Counted from the stretch's first letter, positions 1 through 5,838 are shown. The stretch is DNA of 6,046 bases from an uncultured Bacteroidota bacterium (GCA_913062655.1 CAJXXO010000166.1:1-6046), one strand, 5' to 3'. The notes: a model not told the origin generated them from the letters alone. Translations and numbers: made by a program.

Positions 1-1
1 A

Positions 2-127
2 TTTGATACGGCAGCGGATATGCAGCATTATGCCCGTGAGCGCTGGAAGAGCAGAGCGACTCAGTTGGGATTGCTCCCTCCGGCAGAATCGCCTACCCAA
101 AAATCGGACAAGGACCCCAACACATGA
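2..127 (+). CDS. C-terminal end of an unidentified protein (5' truncated)
   Basis: The frame is open from the window edge and ends in TGA at 125-127, giving 41 visible residues. The stretch is hydrophilic, rich in Arg, Lys, Gln and Asp, with a short helix-like part (ADMQHYARERWKSRATQLG) followed by a Pro/Ser/Lys/Asp-rich tail typical of a disordered C-terminus. No domain can be recognised from so little sequence and I assign no function. The main support is its junction with the next gene: its stop overlaps the next start codon in an ATGA arrangement (124-127), typical of translationally coupled genes in one operon. The alternative is that this frame is open by chance and the next gene stands alone; the 4-nt overlap argues moderately against that. 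Confidence 0.5.
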   Translation, partial: FDTAADMQHYARERWKSRATQLGLLPPAESPTQKSDKDPNT

Positions 128-714
128 TCTATACCATAGACATACCCCCTGCCTTTCGCCAGGACCCTACCCAAAGCTTGCACACAAGGTGTGTCATGTG
201 CGAAAAAGAGCTGATCGAAAGCAACAGCCCTTACCTAATCGAGAAGAGTTATGTGAAGCCTTTAGGGATGGCCGTATACGAAACGCTATTCGAATACGCT
301 ATCTGCATGGACTGTGCAGTACAAATGCGCGCGCAAATGAGCCGGGAGTCGTTGCAACGCATGGACTCGTTTATGGCTGAAGGATTGGCGCAAGACCATC
401 GACAACTGCCAGACGACTTCGAAGAAGCGGCTATGGTAGATCAATGGCTGCAGCACTGCGCCCTTTCCGGCCAACCCATTGAAGCGTTAACAGAATACCA
501 AATGATTGCCGTCTGCCAGGGCGATCAAATGATGGTCAGCCCGGACGAGGCACACCAACGAATGCCGATCGTTATTGGCGGGCCGGCCATAGCGGAACTC
601 ACGGAGCTGCTCTCACCGGAAACGAGGGAAGAAATGGACCGTTTTCGTGACCTGTTGGGCGGTGTGCCCCCGGAATGGGAGGCGTTGTTGCAAGGGCGAC
701 CGGTGGTGGTTTGA
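124..714 (+). CDS. Hypothetical protein with two CxxC pairs, possible zinc-ribbon
   Basis: A 196-residue, acidic, probably cytoplasmic protein with no signal peptide or membrane segment. I do not recognise a named family. Near the N-terminus are two CxxC pairs, Cys23/Cys26 (RCVMC) and Cys61/Cys64 (CMDC), 34 residues apart. This is the usual four-cysteine layout of a zinc-binding ribbon or knuckle. Two further cysteines, Cys112 and Cys131, lie in the middle region. The rest looks mainly helical, with charged stretches at about 66-110 and 156-178, and ends in a Pro/Gly-containing tail. The ATG at 124 is preceded by AAGGA at 110-114, 9 nt upstream, and overlaps the preceding stop, so this start is well supported. 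Metal binding is inferred from cysteine spacing only. It faces the two-component operon tail-to-tail across the heptad array. Confidence 0.8.
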   Translation: MIYTIDIPPAFRQDPTQSLHTRCVMCEKELIESNSPYLIEKSYVKPLGMAVYETLFEYAICMDCAVQMRAQMSRESLQRMDSFMAEGLAQDHRQLPDDFEEAAMVDQWLQHCALSGQPIEALTEYQMIAVCQGDQMMVSPDEAHQRMPIVIGGPAIAELTELLSPETREEMDRFRDLLGGVPPEWEALLQGRPVVV

Positions 715-875
715 GTTGAAAGTTCAAAGTTTAAAGTTTAGAGTTCAGAGTTTAAAGTTTAAAGTTCAAGGTTCAAGGTTTAAGGTTTAAGGTTTAAGGT
801 TTAAAGTAAACACAGAACTCAGAACACAGAACTCAGAACGCGGAACTCGGAACTCGGAACGCGGAACGCGGAACG
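715..875. repeat. Phase-locked heptad tandem array that flips orientation midway
   Basis: Twenty-three consecutive 7-bp units keep one register without a slip. Units 1-13 (715-805) fit GTTYRRR or close to it, in forms such as GTTCAAA, GTTTAAA, GTTCAAG and GTTTAAG; the first is GTTGAAA. Unit 14 (806-812, GTAAACA) is a junction. Units 15-23 (813-875) are CRGAACN forms such as CAGAACT, CGGAACT and CGGAACG, which read as GTTC-type heptads on the minus strand. The array begins immediately after the TGA at 712-714 and stops 5 nt before the regulator's stop codon, so it is essentially the entire convergent intergenic region. Neighbouring units tend to be identical (three GTTTAAG in a row, three CGGAACG in a row), as expected from growth by local tandem duplication. 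There is no separate hairpin plus T-tract terminator here. Confidence 0.9.
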
Positions 876-880
876 CCAAC

Positions 881-1576
881 CTACTTCGTAATCAATTTGA
901 ACCCAACGCCATGGATGTTTTCGATGGCTACTTGGGGGTCGTCTTTCAGGTATTTGCGCAATTTACTGATGTACACATCCATGCTTCGGCCGGAAAAATA
1001 ATCGGCCTCTCCCCAGACTACTTCCAGGGCTTTTTCGCGGGTCAGCACTTCATTCTGGCTGATGGCCAACAACCGCAGGAGCTTACCCTCCTTTTGGGTC
1101 AGGGACTGCTTTTCACCATCTCTGATCAAGGTAAGGTTGCGATAATCGAACGTAAAGGTGCCAATGCTGTACACCTGCTTGTCTTCATGCACTTCGCCAT
1201 ACACCCGTTTCATCAGCACTTCAATCCGCAGCTCGAGCTCTTCAATGCTAAAGGGCTTGGTAATGTAATCATCTGCGCCCAACGTGAATCCTTCGATCTT
1301 GTCTTCTTTCATGGCGCGAGCGGTTAGAAATATGATGGGTATCTGCTGGTTGTCTTTGCGGATTTCACGTGCCAGTGCAAAACCATCCATTTTGGGCAGC
1401 ATGACATCCAAAATGCACAAGTCAAACTCACTGTTGAAGAAGGCCCGCAAGGCACTCTCTCCATCCGCATAACTGGACACCAGGAAGCCTTGTTGCTCCA
1501 GGTTGTCCTGAATCACAAAGGCGAGGCTTTCATCATCCTCTACCAAAAAAACCTTTCTGTTCTGCCCCACTAGCAT
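881..1576 (-). CDS. OmpR-family two-component response regulator (RprY-like)
   Basis: A 231-residue cytoplasmic DNA-binding regulator phosphorylated by the kinase encoded just upstream. The receiver domain spans about residues 7-122. It has the acidic pocket Asp14/Asp15, the phosphoacceptor Asp57 in LDVMLP, the switch Thr85 in FLTAR, and Lys107 in the conserved KPF. The C-terminal OmpR/PhoB winged helix spans about 133-229 and carries the recognition-helix region RSMDVYISKLRKYL followed by IHGVGFKL near the end. Length and all signature residues are normal, so it should be functional. The overall sequence resembles Bacteroides RprY as I remember it, but orthology is not shown and paralogues of this subfamily are common. 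The ATG lies 2 nt after the kinase stop codon, implying one transcript and coupled translation. Target genes cannot be read from this window. Confidence 0.96.
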   Translation of the reverse strand: MLVGQNRKVFLVEDDESLAFVIQDNLEQQGFLVSSYADGESALRAFFNSEFDLCILDVMLPKMDGFALAREIRKDNQQIPIIFLTARAMKEDKIEGFTLGADDYITKPFSIEELELRIEVLMKRVYGEVHEDKQVYSIGTFTFDYRNLTLIRDGEKQSLTQKEGKLLRLLAISQNEVLTREKALEVVWGEADYFSGRSMDVYISKLRKYLKDDPQVAIENIHGVGFKLITK

Positions 1577-1578
1577 GA

Positions 1579-2856
1579 CTACGATTTATAAGGCAAAGTA
1601 AGTATAAATGTGGTGCCTTTCCCGGGCTCACTTTCCACTTTTATGTGTCCTTTATGCTCGTCCACCATCATCTTTACATAGCTCAGCCCAAGACCGAATC
1701 CTTTCACATCATGCCGGTTGCCGGTGGATACGCGATAAAACTTGCGGAAGATATGATGCAGGTCCTCTTTTGAGATGCCAATCCCCTTGTCGGCTACCTT
1801 TATTTGGATGCCCTGGCGGGTATTTGCGGTGCTCAGCGTGATGGCCGGAGGTTGGTCACCGGAGTATTTGATGGCATTATCCAGCAAGTTGTATAGCATA
1901 TTGGTAAGGTGCACCTTATCGGCTTCGAGGTGCGACTGCTGGGCTTTCAGTTTTACTGCGATGTCTCCCTGCTTGCTTTCCAGGGCCACCTGTACCGTAT
2001 CCACTGCCTGCTGTATCAGCCGGTGTACATCCACCTCTTCCTTATTCAGGCGGAAGTCTTCCTTCTCCAGCGTAGCGATTTGCAACACCTTCTCTACTTG
2101 CTTTTTCAGCCGCTTGTTTTCTTTGGCAATAATGGCGGAATACCGCTTGAGCCGGTCATTGGTTTGGATGTTCTCATCACGCAGTAATACTTCCGTAGAA
2201 ACGCCAATGGTGGAAATGGGCGTCTTGAATTCATGCGTCATATTGTTGATGAACTCTTTAGTGATCTCAGAGAGCCTGCGTTGCCGTAGGATAACAAAGG
2301 TGGTGATGGCAAAAAAGAGAATCACCACGCCTAAGATGATGGAGGAAAAGATCCAGAAGCCCATCTTATTGAGCAGATAGCCTTCCTGCTCCGGGAAGTA
2401 GACGCTGAAGTAGCTTTGCTCCCGTTTTTCTGCCGGGAGATTGGCATACCGGTTTGGGCGGGCGACAAAAGAAGAGTCAAACTTTACATAATTGCCCATG
2501 TACAGCGTATCGATAATGCAGTCGTATATGCCATATTCAAAGTCGGTCTCCACCCGGTACTCCTGGAAGGCCGACATCAGCAACGCCTCCAACACGGTGA
2601 TGTCAACCGGATCGTTGAGCTCCACCCAGTAATAATTAGCGTGTTCTTCCTGTACGGGGTTGATAAGCAACGTTGTATCACCACTGAAGGTGAGCACCTT
2701 GTCCGCTACATCGTTGAGTGCCATATCCACCCGGTGGGTAAACTGCTTCTCCCCCAGCGAATACGCCTGGTTCACCCAATACAACTGGATGATGATGATA
2801 CCGATAATGCTCAGGGCGGCAAAAAGAACCACCCAACGGATCGTGTTGCGATGCAT
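1579..2856 (-). CDS. Membrane sensor histidine kinase (RprX-like)
   Basis: A 425-residue transmembrane kinase and the partner of the downstream regulator. It has a first membrane helix (about 8-27), a periplasmic sensor region (about 28-165) that I cannot assign to a known fold, and a second helix (about 167-190). There is no obvious HAMP domain: the HisKA dimerisation region starts directly after the second helix. The H-box NNMTHEFKTPIS carries the phosphorylated His208. The ATPase domain has the N-box around Asn323/Asn327 (YNLLDNAIKYS), G1 box DKGIGIS (356-362), F-box IFRKFYR (369-375) and G2 box GFGLGLS (386-392). All catalytic motifs are intact. The order kinase first, regulator second, and the motif wording resemble Bacteroides RprX. 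The first ATG (2854-2856) places the first membrane helix sensibly. The upstream DNA is a heptad-repeat block. The ligand is unknown. Confidence 0.96.
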   Translation of the reverse strand: MHRNTIRWVVLFAALSIIGIIIIQLYWVNQAYSLGEKQFTHRVDMALNDVADKVLTFSGDTTLLINPVQEEHANYYWVELNDPVDITVLEALLMSAFQEYRVETDFEYGIYDCIIDTLYMGNYVKFDSSFVARPNRYANLPAEKREQSYFSVYFPEQEGYLLNKMGFWIFSSIILGVVILFFAITTFVILRQRRLSEITKEFINNMTHEFKTPISTIGVSTEVLLRDENIQTNDRLKRYSAIIAKENKRLKKQVEKVLQIATLEKEDFRLNKEEVDVHRLIQQAVDTVQVALESKQGDIAVKLKAQQSHLEADKVHLTNMLYNLLDNAIKYSGDQPPAITLSTANTRQGIQIKVADKGIGISKEDLHHIFRKFYRVSTGNRHDVKGFGLGLSYVKMMVDEHKGHIKVESEPGKGTTFILTLPYKS

Positions 2857-2887
2857 ACAGCGAAGTTAGGAGAAAAGGGGTAGGGAA

Positions 2888-2936
2888 ATTCAAAGTTCAA
2901 AGTTTAAAGTTCAAAGTTGAAAGTTCAAAGTTGAAA
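2888..2936 (+). repeat. Heptad tandem array in the divergent spacer, block 1
   Basis: Seven 7-bp units in register: one ATTCAAA followed by six units of the forms GTTCAAA, GTTTAAA and GTTGAAA. The last four are a 14-bp pair (GTTCAAA plus GTTGAAA) present twice, at 2909-2922 and 2923-2936, which indicates duplication of a two-unit block. The block begins 31 bp upstream of the kinase start and ends against a hairpin element. Its sequence class is the same as the left half of the array at 715-805. Confidence 0.88.
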
Positions 2937-2937
2937 G

Positions 2938-2975
2938 CTTCGCCTGCCGTATCCGCCAGAGGCGGAGAAGGCAGG
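2938..2975. repeat. Short hairpin-forming element embedded in heptad array
   Basis: An interrupted palindrome: CCTGCC (2943-2948) pairs with GGCAGG (2970-2975), and TCCGCC (2952-2957) pairs with GGCGGA (2961-2966). The inner loop is AGA and the two stem halves are separated by the 3-nt internal loop GTA/GAA. It is G+C-rich, in sharp contrast with the A+T-rich heptads around it. The 8-bp sequence GTTGAAAG occurs on both sides (2930-2937 and 2975-2982), and the heptad register is shifted across the element, so it looks inserted. I recall very similar palindromes scattered through other Bacteroidota genomes, but I cannot check this here. No T-tract follows, so a simple intrinsic terminator is unlikely. 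Confidence 0.75.
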
Positions 2976-2985
2976 TTGAAAGTTA

Positions 2986-3024
2986 CCCAACCTTTAAGCG
3001 TCCGCAGGTCCTTAAAGTGTTGGG
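2986..3024. repeat. Second inverted repeat in the divergent spacer
   Basis: The left arm is CCCAAC plus CTTTAAG (2986-2998) and the right arm is CTTAAAG, a bulged T, then GTTGGG (3011-3024). This makes a 13-bp stem with one bulge around a 12-nt loop (2999-3010). It lies between the two heptad blocks, and no T-tract follows on either strand. It could be a second interspersed palindromic element, or a structured regulatory site between the divergently transcribed kinase and lipoprotein genes. Sequence alone does not decide. Confidence 0.65.
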
Positions 3025-3030
3025 AGTTAT

Positions 3031-3065
3031 GTTCAATGTTCAGTGTTCAAAGTTCAGTGTTCAAA
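3031..3065 (+). repeat. Heptad tandem array in the divergent spacer, block 2
   Basis: Five 7-bp units in register, of the forms GTTCAAT, GTTCAGT and GTTCAAA, with a degenerate sixth (GTTTGAC) at 3066-3072. The 14-bp pair GTTCAGT plus GTTCAAA is present twice (3038-3051 and 3052-3065), the same pair-duplication seen in block 1. It runs in the same orientation as block 1. It starts 56 bp, exactly eight heptads, after the GTTGAAA at 2975, so the second inverted repeat does not shift the register; this may be chance. Confidence 0.85.
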
Positions 3066-3072
3066 GTTTGAC

Positions 3073-3191
3073 AGCCCTGATTAGCACATGTCAGCATTTG
3101 CAGGGTTGAAGTCTGCCAGAAGACGCTCAATGGTAGGTATAACTACAGTTTTTTGGCATTGAAGTTGCTCTTTATTCATCAAAACAATGCC
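3073..3191 (+). other. Upstream region of the lipoprotein gene, no clear element
   Basis: This non-repetitive remainder of the 335-bp divergent spacer should contain the lipoprotein gene's promoter and leader. A weak pairing AGCCCTG (3074-3080) with CAGGGTT across a roughly 20-nt loop is visible. The TACAGTTTTTTGG stretch at about 3144-3156 resembles a Bacteroidota -7 box only loosely. I do not assign a promoter with confidence, and no Shine-Dalgarno sequence precedes the ATG at 3192. Confidence 0.4.
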
Positions 3192-3734
3192 ATGAAACGA
3201 CTTGCTACAGTACGACTTTGGCTGGGTTTAGCCGCTTTTGTATTACTGGCCGCTGCCTGCACACGCGTATATATCGCCCCGCCCGGGCCTCCGGGTCGTG
3301 ATGGCCGCGCTTTTTTCGGTATTGACTTCGACTACCAACACCCCTACAGCTATTGGGATAACAACCCGGCCATACCCAATAACCCGGCTGTGGGTCAGTA
3401 TTATGGTACTTTCCCGGGGCTTTACGAGTTTGAGTATTTCATCAATCCCCACGAGTATTGGTATGGCACCTATGAGATTTGGATCAACCCGGGCACTACG
3501 GGTCAGCCCAATGGGGTGCCGGGTATAGATGGTATGGATACCTACCTGCTATTTATCTGTAACCCGGAAGGCTTCTATGAAGAGCGTTTCAATAGCTACA
3601 AGCGAGCCCGGGGGACAGCCAATGCATGGGTGTGGGAAGGCGAAAATTTCAAAGTAACACTGCAAAAAACTACCGTCAACGCACGTACACCCAGGCATTC
3701 TCCAGAGGCGTATGCAGCCAAATCAGGATCGTAG
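3192..3734 (+). CDS. Small lipoprotein with short collagen-like Gly-Pro stretch
   Basis: A 180-residue predicted lipoprotein. The N-terminus has basic residues (MKR, Arg8), a hydrophobic core (about 9-21) and a lipobox-like LLAAAC with Cys23 as the lipidation site, so export and membrane anchoring are expected. Right after it comes PPGPPGRDG (30-38), a very short collagen-like Gly-X-Y stretch of the kind common just after the lipid anchor in Bacteroidota lipoproteins. The mature part is rich in Tyr, Trp, Phe, Asn and Pro (about 41-100), has a second Gly-rich turn region (101-114) and a likely beta-sheet middle. I cannot name the function. The ATG at 3192 is chosen because an upstream TTG at 3153 would put 13 residues with a polar HQNN stretch before the basic n-region. 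The next gene starts 75 nt downstream and could be co-transcribed. Confidence 0.85.
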   Translation: MKRLATVRLWLGLAAFVLLAAACTRVYIAPPGPPGRDGRAFFGIDFDYQHPYSYWDNNPAIPNNPAVGQYYGTFPGLYEFEYFINPHEYWYGTYEIWINPGTTGQPNGVPGIDGMDTYLLFICNPEGFYEERFNSYKRARGTANAWVWEGENFKVTLQKTTVNARTPRHSPEAYAAKSGS

Positions 3735-3809
3735 ATAAACGGTAAACCTCCCGTGTGGTGTTCAACCTCGTTTTGTGTAAATTCGAGCCCGAAACAAACA
3801 CAACCCAAT

Positions 3810-5459
3810 ATGTCTACATACAGTCAATGGTATCATCCGTATACCATCAATCCAAAGTATAAAGAGAAGGTCGCTTACTTTTCCATGGAGATCGCCAACG
3901 ACCAGGCCCTGAAGACCTACTCCGGTGGACTCGGTTTCCTGGCCGGCTCTCACATGAAGAGCGCCTATGACCTCAAACAAAACCTCATTGGGGTCACCAT
4001 TTTATGGACAGCCGGTTACTACGATCAGGTGCGAGACGATAATCAGCGTATGCAAGTACGGTTTCGCAACAAGCAGTATGCCTTTTTGGAAGATGCGGGT
4101 ATCGAGGTTACGGTCCCCATTTGGGGCCAGGACGTGAAGGTGAAAGCCTATGTGCTCAAACCGGAGACCTTCAACACCGCGCCCATCTATTACCTGACGA
4201 CCGATCTGGAAGAAAACCCGATCGACTATCGCTACGCCACCTTCCGGCTCTATGACGTAGACCGCACCAAGCGCATCATGCAGTACATGATTCTCGGTAT
4301 TGGCGGCATCAAGGTGGTAGAAGCTTTAGGCGGAGCGGATGTGTACCATATGAATGAGGCCCATGCCCTGCCCATGGCCTTCTACCGGTACAAGAAGTAT
4401 GGCAACCTGGATAGCGTACGGAAGAAAATGGTCTTCACCACGCACACACCAGAGAAAGCCGGTAATGATGAATTTGATTACGGCATGATCGAAGGTATGG
4501 GCTACTTCAGTGGTGTACCGGCTGAAGAAGTGAAGCGTATCCTCGATATGCCCGATAAGCTGGGCACCACCCCGGCTGGCCTGAAGATGTCGCGCAAAGC
4601 GAATGCTGTCTCTCAACTACATGGCGAGGTATCGCGTGACATGTGGAAGGATGTGGACAATGCTTGTCCGATCATCGCCATTACCAACGCCCAGAACGCC
4701 AAGGCCTGGCAAGATGATACGCTCTATAGCCTGATCAACAAGAAAGACCTCACACCTTTCATTGAGCGGAAAAAGGAGCTGAAGCGGGCACTGTTTGAAG
4801 AAGTAGCCGACCAGACCGGTAAGCTATTCCGCGATGATGTCTTAACCATCGTATGGGCCAGACGATTTGCCGCCTACAAGCGCGCCAACCTGATCTTGCG
4901 CGACATGGACCGTTTCTGGCGGTTGCTGTACAACGAGAAATACCCGGTACAGATCCTTTGGGCGGGTAAACCCTACCCGGAAGACGGACCGGCCGTGAAC
5001 CTGTTCAACACCATCGTAGAGATTACAGCCGGCAAGAACAACTGTGCCATTCTCACCGGCTATGAGCTGCGCTTGTCGAAGCTCATGAAAGGGGGTGCCG
5101 ACCTGTGGCTCAATACGCCACGCAAGCCACGCGAAGCGAGTGGGACCAGCGGTATGACGGCTGCCATGAATGGCGCCATCAACCTGACGATCGATGATGG
5201 CTGGATTCCGGAGTTTGGCAAAGCCAACAAGAACAGCTTCATCATCGACTCGGCTCCGGAAAGCGAGCCGGAACACGTACGTGATCAGCATGCGTACGAG
5301 AGCCTGATGAGCCAGTTGGAGCAGACCATCGTGCCGATGTATTATGAAGACAAAGAGGCGTGGTACAAGATTGCAAAAAAAGGCATGAAAGATGTGCTGC
5401 CCTTCTTCGACAGCGACCGCATGGCTGATGAGTACTACGAGCGCATGTTCAAAGGATAA
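3810..5459 (+). CDS. Alpha-glucan phosphorylase homologue (GT35) lacking the PLP lysine
   Basis: A 549-residue cytoplasmic protein of the short glycogen/maltodextrin phosphorylase type, a GT-B fold and much shorter than the roughly 800-residue classical enzymes. Family motifs run in order: YFSME (23-27), YSGGLGFLAG (37-46), HMNEAHA (180-186), FTTHTPEKAGND (209-220), WARRFAAYKR (349-358), WAGKPYP and EASGTSGM (442-449). Aligning to rabbit muscle phosphorylase from memory, Arg352 and Lys357 match the phosphate-site Arg569 and Lys574, and Glu442 matches Glu672. Thr450, however, sits where Lys680 binds pyridoxal phosphate, and no lysine is adjacent. The family reaction is phosphorolysis of alpha-1,4-glucan to glucose-1-phosphate; this protein may not do it. 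I recall the same GTSGMT wording in other Bacteroidota homologues, suggesting a clade trait rather than decay. The start at 3810 is favoured because family similarity begins soon after it; an upstream in-frame GTG at 3753 adds unconserved residues. Confidence 0.93.
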   Translation: MSTYSQWYHPYTINPKYKEKVAYFSMEIANDQALKTYSGGLGFLAGSHMKSAYDLKQNLIGVTILWTAGYYDQVRDDNQRMQVRFRNKQYAFLEDAGIEVTVPIWGQDVKVKAYVLKPETFNTAPIYYLTTDLEENPIDYRYATFRLYDVDRTKRIMQYMILGIGGIKVVEALGGADVYHMNEAHALPMAFYRYKKYGNLDSVRKKMVFTTHTPEKAGNDEFDYGMIEGMGYFSGVPAEEVKRILDMPDKLGTTPAGLKMSRKANAVSQLHGEVSRDMWKDVDNACPIIAITNAQNAKAWQDDTLYSLINKKDLTPFIERKKELKRALFEEVADQTGKLFRDDVLTIVWARRFAAYKRANLILRDMDRFWRLLYNEKYPVQILWAGKPYPEDGPAVNLFNTIVEITAGKNNCAILTGYELRLSKLMKGGADLWLNTPRKPREASGTSGMTAAMNGAINLTIDDGWIPEFGKANKNSFIIDSAPESEPEHVRDQHAYESLMSQLEQTIVPMYYEDKEAWYKIAKKGMKDVLPFFDSDRMADEYYERMFKG

Positions 5460-5475
5460 AAACGCTTTGAAAGCA

Positions 5476-5505
5476 TTGTAAAAAGAAGGAGAGTTGCTAT
5501 CTTTG
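5476..5505 (+). promoter_or_regulatory. Bacteroidota-type promoter of the tRNA-Arg gene
   Basis: TATCTTTG (5498-5505) is an exact match to the TAnnTTTG -7 consensus of Bacteroidota sigma-ABfr promoters. A TTG (5476-5478) lies 19 nt upstream in the -33 position. The tRNA 5' end is 13 nt past the -7 box, leaving a short leader for RNase P to remove. The position between the phosphorylase stop and the tRNA supports independent transcription of the tRNA. Confidence 0.7.
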
Positions 5506-5518
5506 CCCTCTCCAAAAC

Positions 5519-5592
5519 GGACCCGTAGCTCAACTGGATAGAGCACTTGACTACGGATCAAGAGGTTACAGGTTCGACTCCTGTCGGGTTCA
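5519..5592 (+). tRNA. tRNA-Arg (anticodon ACG)
   Basis: A complete 74-nt cloverleaf. The acceptor GGACCCG (5519-5525) pairs with CGGGTTC (5585-5591) with one G-T wobble. The D stem is GCTC/GAGC with GG at 5536-5537 in the loop. The anticodon stem CTTGA/TCAAG encloses loop CTACGGA with anticodon ACG at 5553-5555. The T stem is ACAGG/CCTGT with loop TTCGACT. The variable loop is 5 nt and the discriminator base is A5592. CCA is not encoded and must be added enzymatically. ACG decodes CGU and, after deamination of A34 to inosine by the TadA type of enzyme, CGC and CGA. Its own promoter lies upstream and a strong terminator downstream, so it is a single-gene unit. Confidence 0.97.
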
Positions 5593-5601
5593 CTTTGTAC
5601 A

Positions 5602-5632
5602 AAGCCTGCCACATTCTGGTGGGCTTTTTTTT
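5602..5632 (+). terminator. Intrinsic terminator after tRNA-Arg
   Basis: AAGCCTGCCA (5602-5611) pairs with TGGTGGGCTT (5617-5626) as a 10-bp stem with two G-T wobbles around the 5-nt loop CATTC. The run of eight T at 5625-5632 overlaps the foot of the stem. It sits 10 nt after the tRNA 3' end and should end the tRNA transcript on the plus strand. Confidence 0.88.
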
Positions 5633-5647
5633 GCTTGCTGCATTCGC

Positions 5648-5710
5648 CTCAACCCAGAACCCGAAACCTTGAACACTGAACCCGGAACGTTGAACCCGGA
5701 ACGCGAAACG
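5648..5710 (-). repeat. Heptad tandem array after the tRNA terminator, GAAC orientation
   Basis: Nine 7-bp units in register with core NNRAACN, from a degenerate CTCAACC through forms such as CAGAACC, CTGAACC, TTGAACC, CGGAACG and CGAAACG. On the minus strand these read as GTTC-type heptads, so the orientation is that of the right half of the array at 813-875 and opposite to the blocks at 2888-3065. The units are more diverged from each other than in the first array. The array starts 16 bp after the terminator T-run. Confidence 0.82.
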
Positions 5711-5838
5711 CTCCCCCTTCTGCGGAATCGCCATCAGTGACTTATATCATACGCATCCTTGACATACCTCAACCGTTTTACCCGTTTTTACCCCTACATT
5801 GTTGCCATTCCGACAATGAACGCTTAAAAACGTAAGTC

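Noticed and set aside
3..380. A 125-codon plus-strand frame overlapping the first two genes
   Set aside because: It conflicts with the frame of the CxxC protein and with the preceding ATGA-coupled frame. Its Arg/His/Pro-rich composition is typical of an out-of-frame shadow.
715..875. CRISPR-like array
   Set aside because: The repeats are 7 bp with no spacers between them and there are no cas genes. It is a simple tandem heptad array.
1775..2380. A 201-codon plus-strand frame opposite the sensor kinase
   Set aside because: It is antisense to an intact kinase with all its motifs. The Ser/Cys/Arg-rich translation has no recognisable domain.
2861..2894. Promoter for the kinase operon: minus-strand TTTG (2894-2891), 22 nt, then TAACTTCG (2868-2861)
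   Set aside because: The -7 box has one mismatch and lies only 4 nt from the start codon, so the transcript would have to be leaderless. The TTTG comes from the heptad array, where such motifs are frequent by construction. Possible, but not supported enough to list.
3153..3191. TTG at 3153 as start of the lipoprotein gene
   Set aside because: It would add 13 residues including a polar HQNN segment before the signal peptide. The ATG at 3192 gives a standard lipoprotein signal.
3768..3775. TCGTTTTG upstream of the phosphorylase gene as a -7 promoter box
   Set aside because: It lacks the A of TAnnTTTG and there is no TTG at the right distance upstream. The gene may be read through from the lipoprotein gene.
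5461..5477. Inverted repeat AACGCTTT/AAAGCATT just after the phosphorylase stop as a terminator
   Set aside because: The stem is short with one mismatch and almost no loop, and no T-tract follows on the plus strand.
4842..5612. A 256-codon minus-strand open frame covering the tRNA-Arg and the 3' part of the phosphorylase gene
   Set aside because: It is antisense to a well-supported gene. Its N-terminal DRSRTCNLLIRSQVLYPVEL is the antisense translation of the tRNA-Arg gene, a familiar artefact in automatic annotation.
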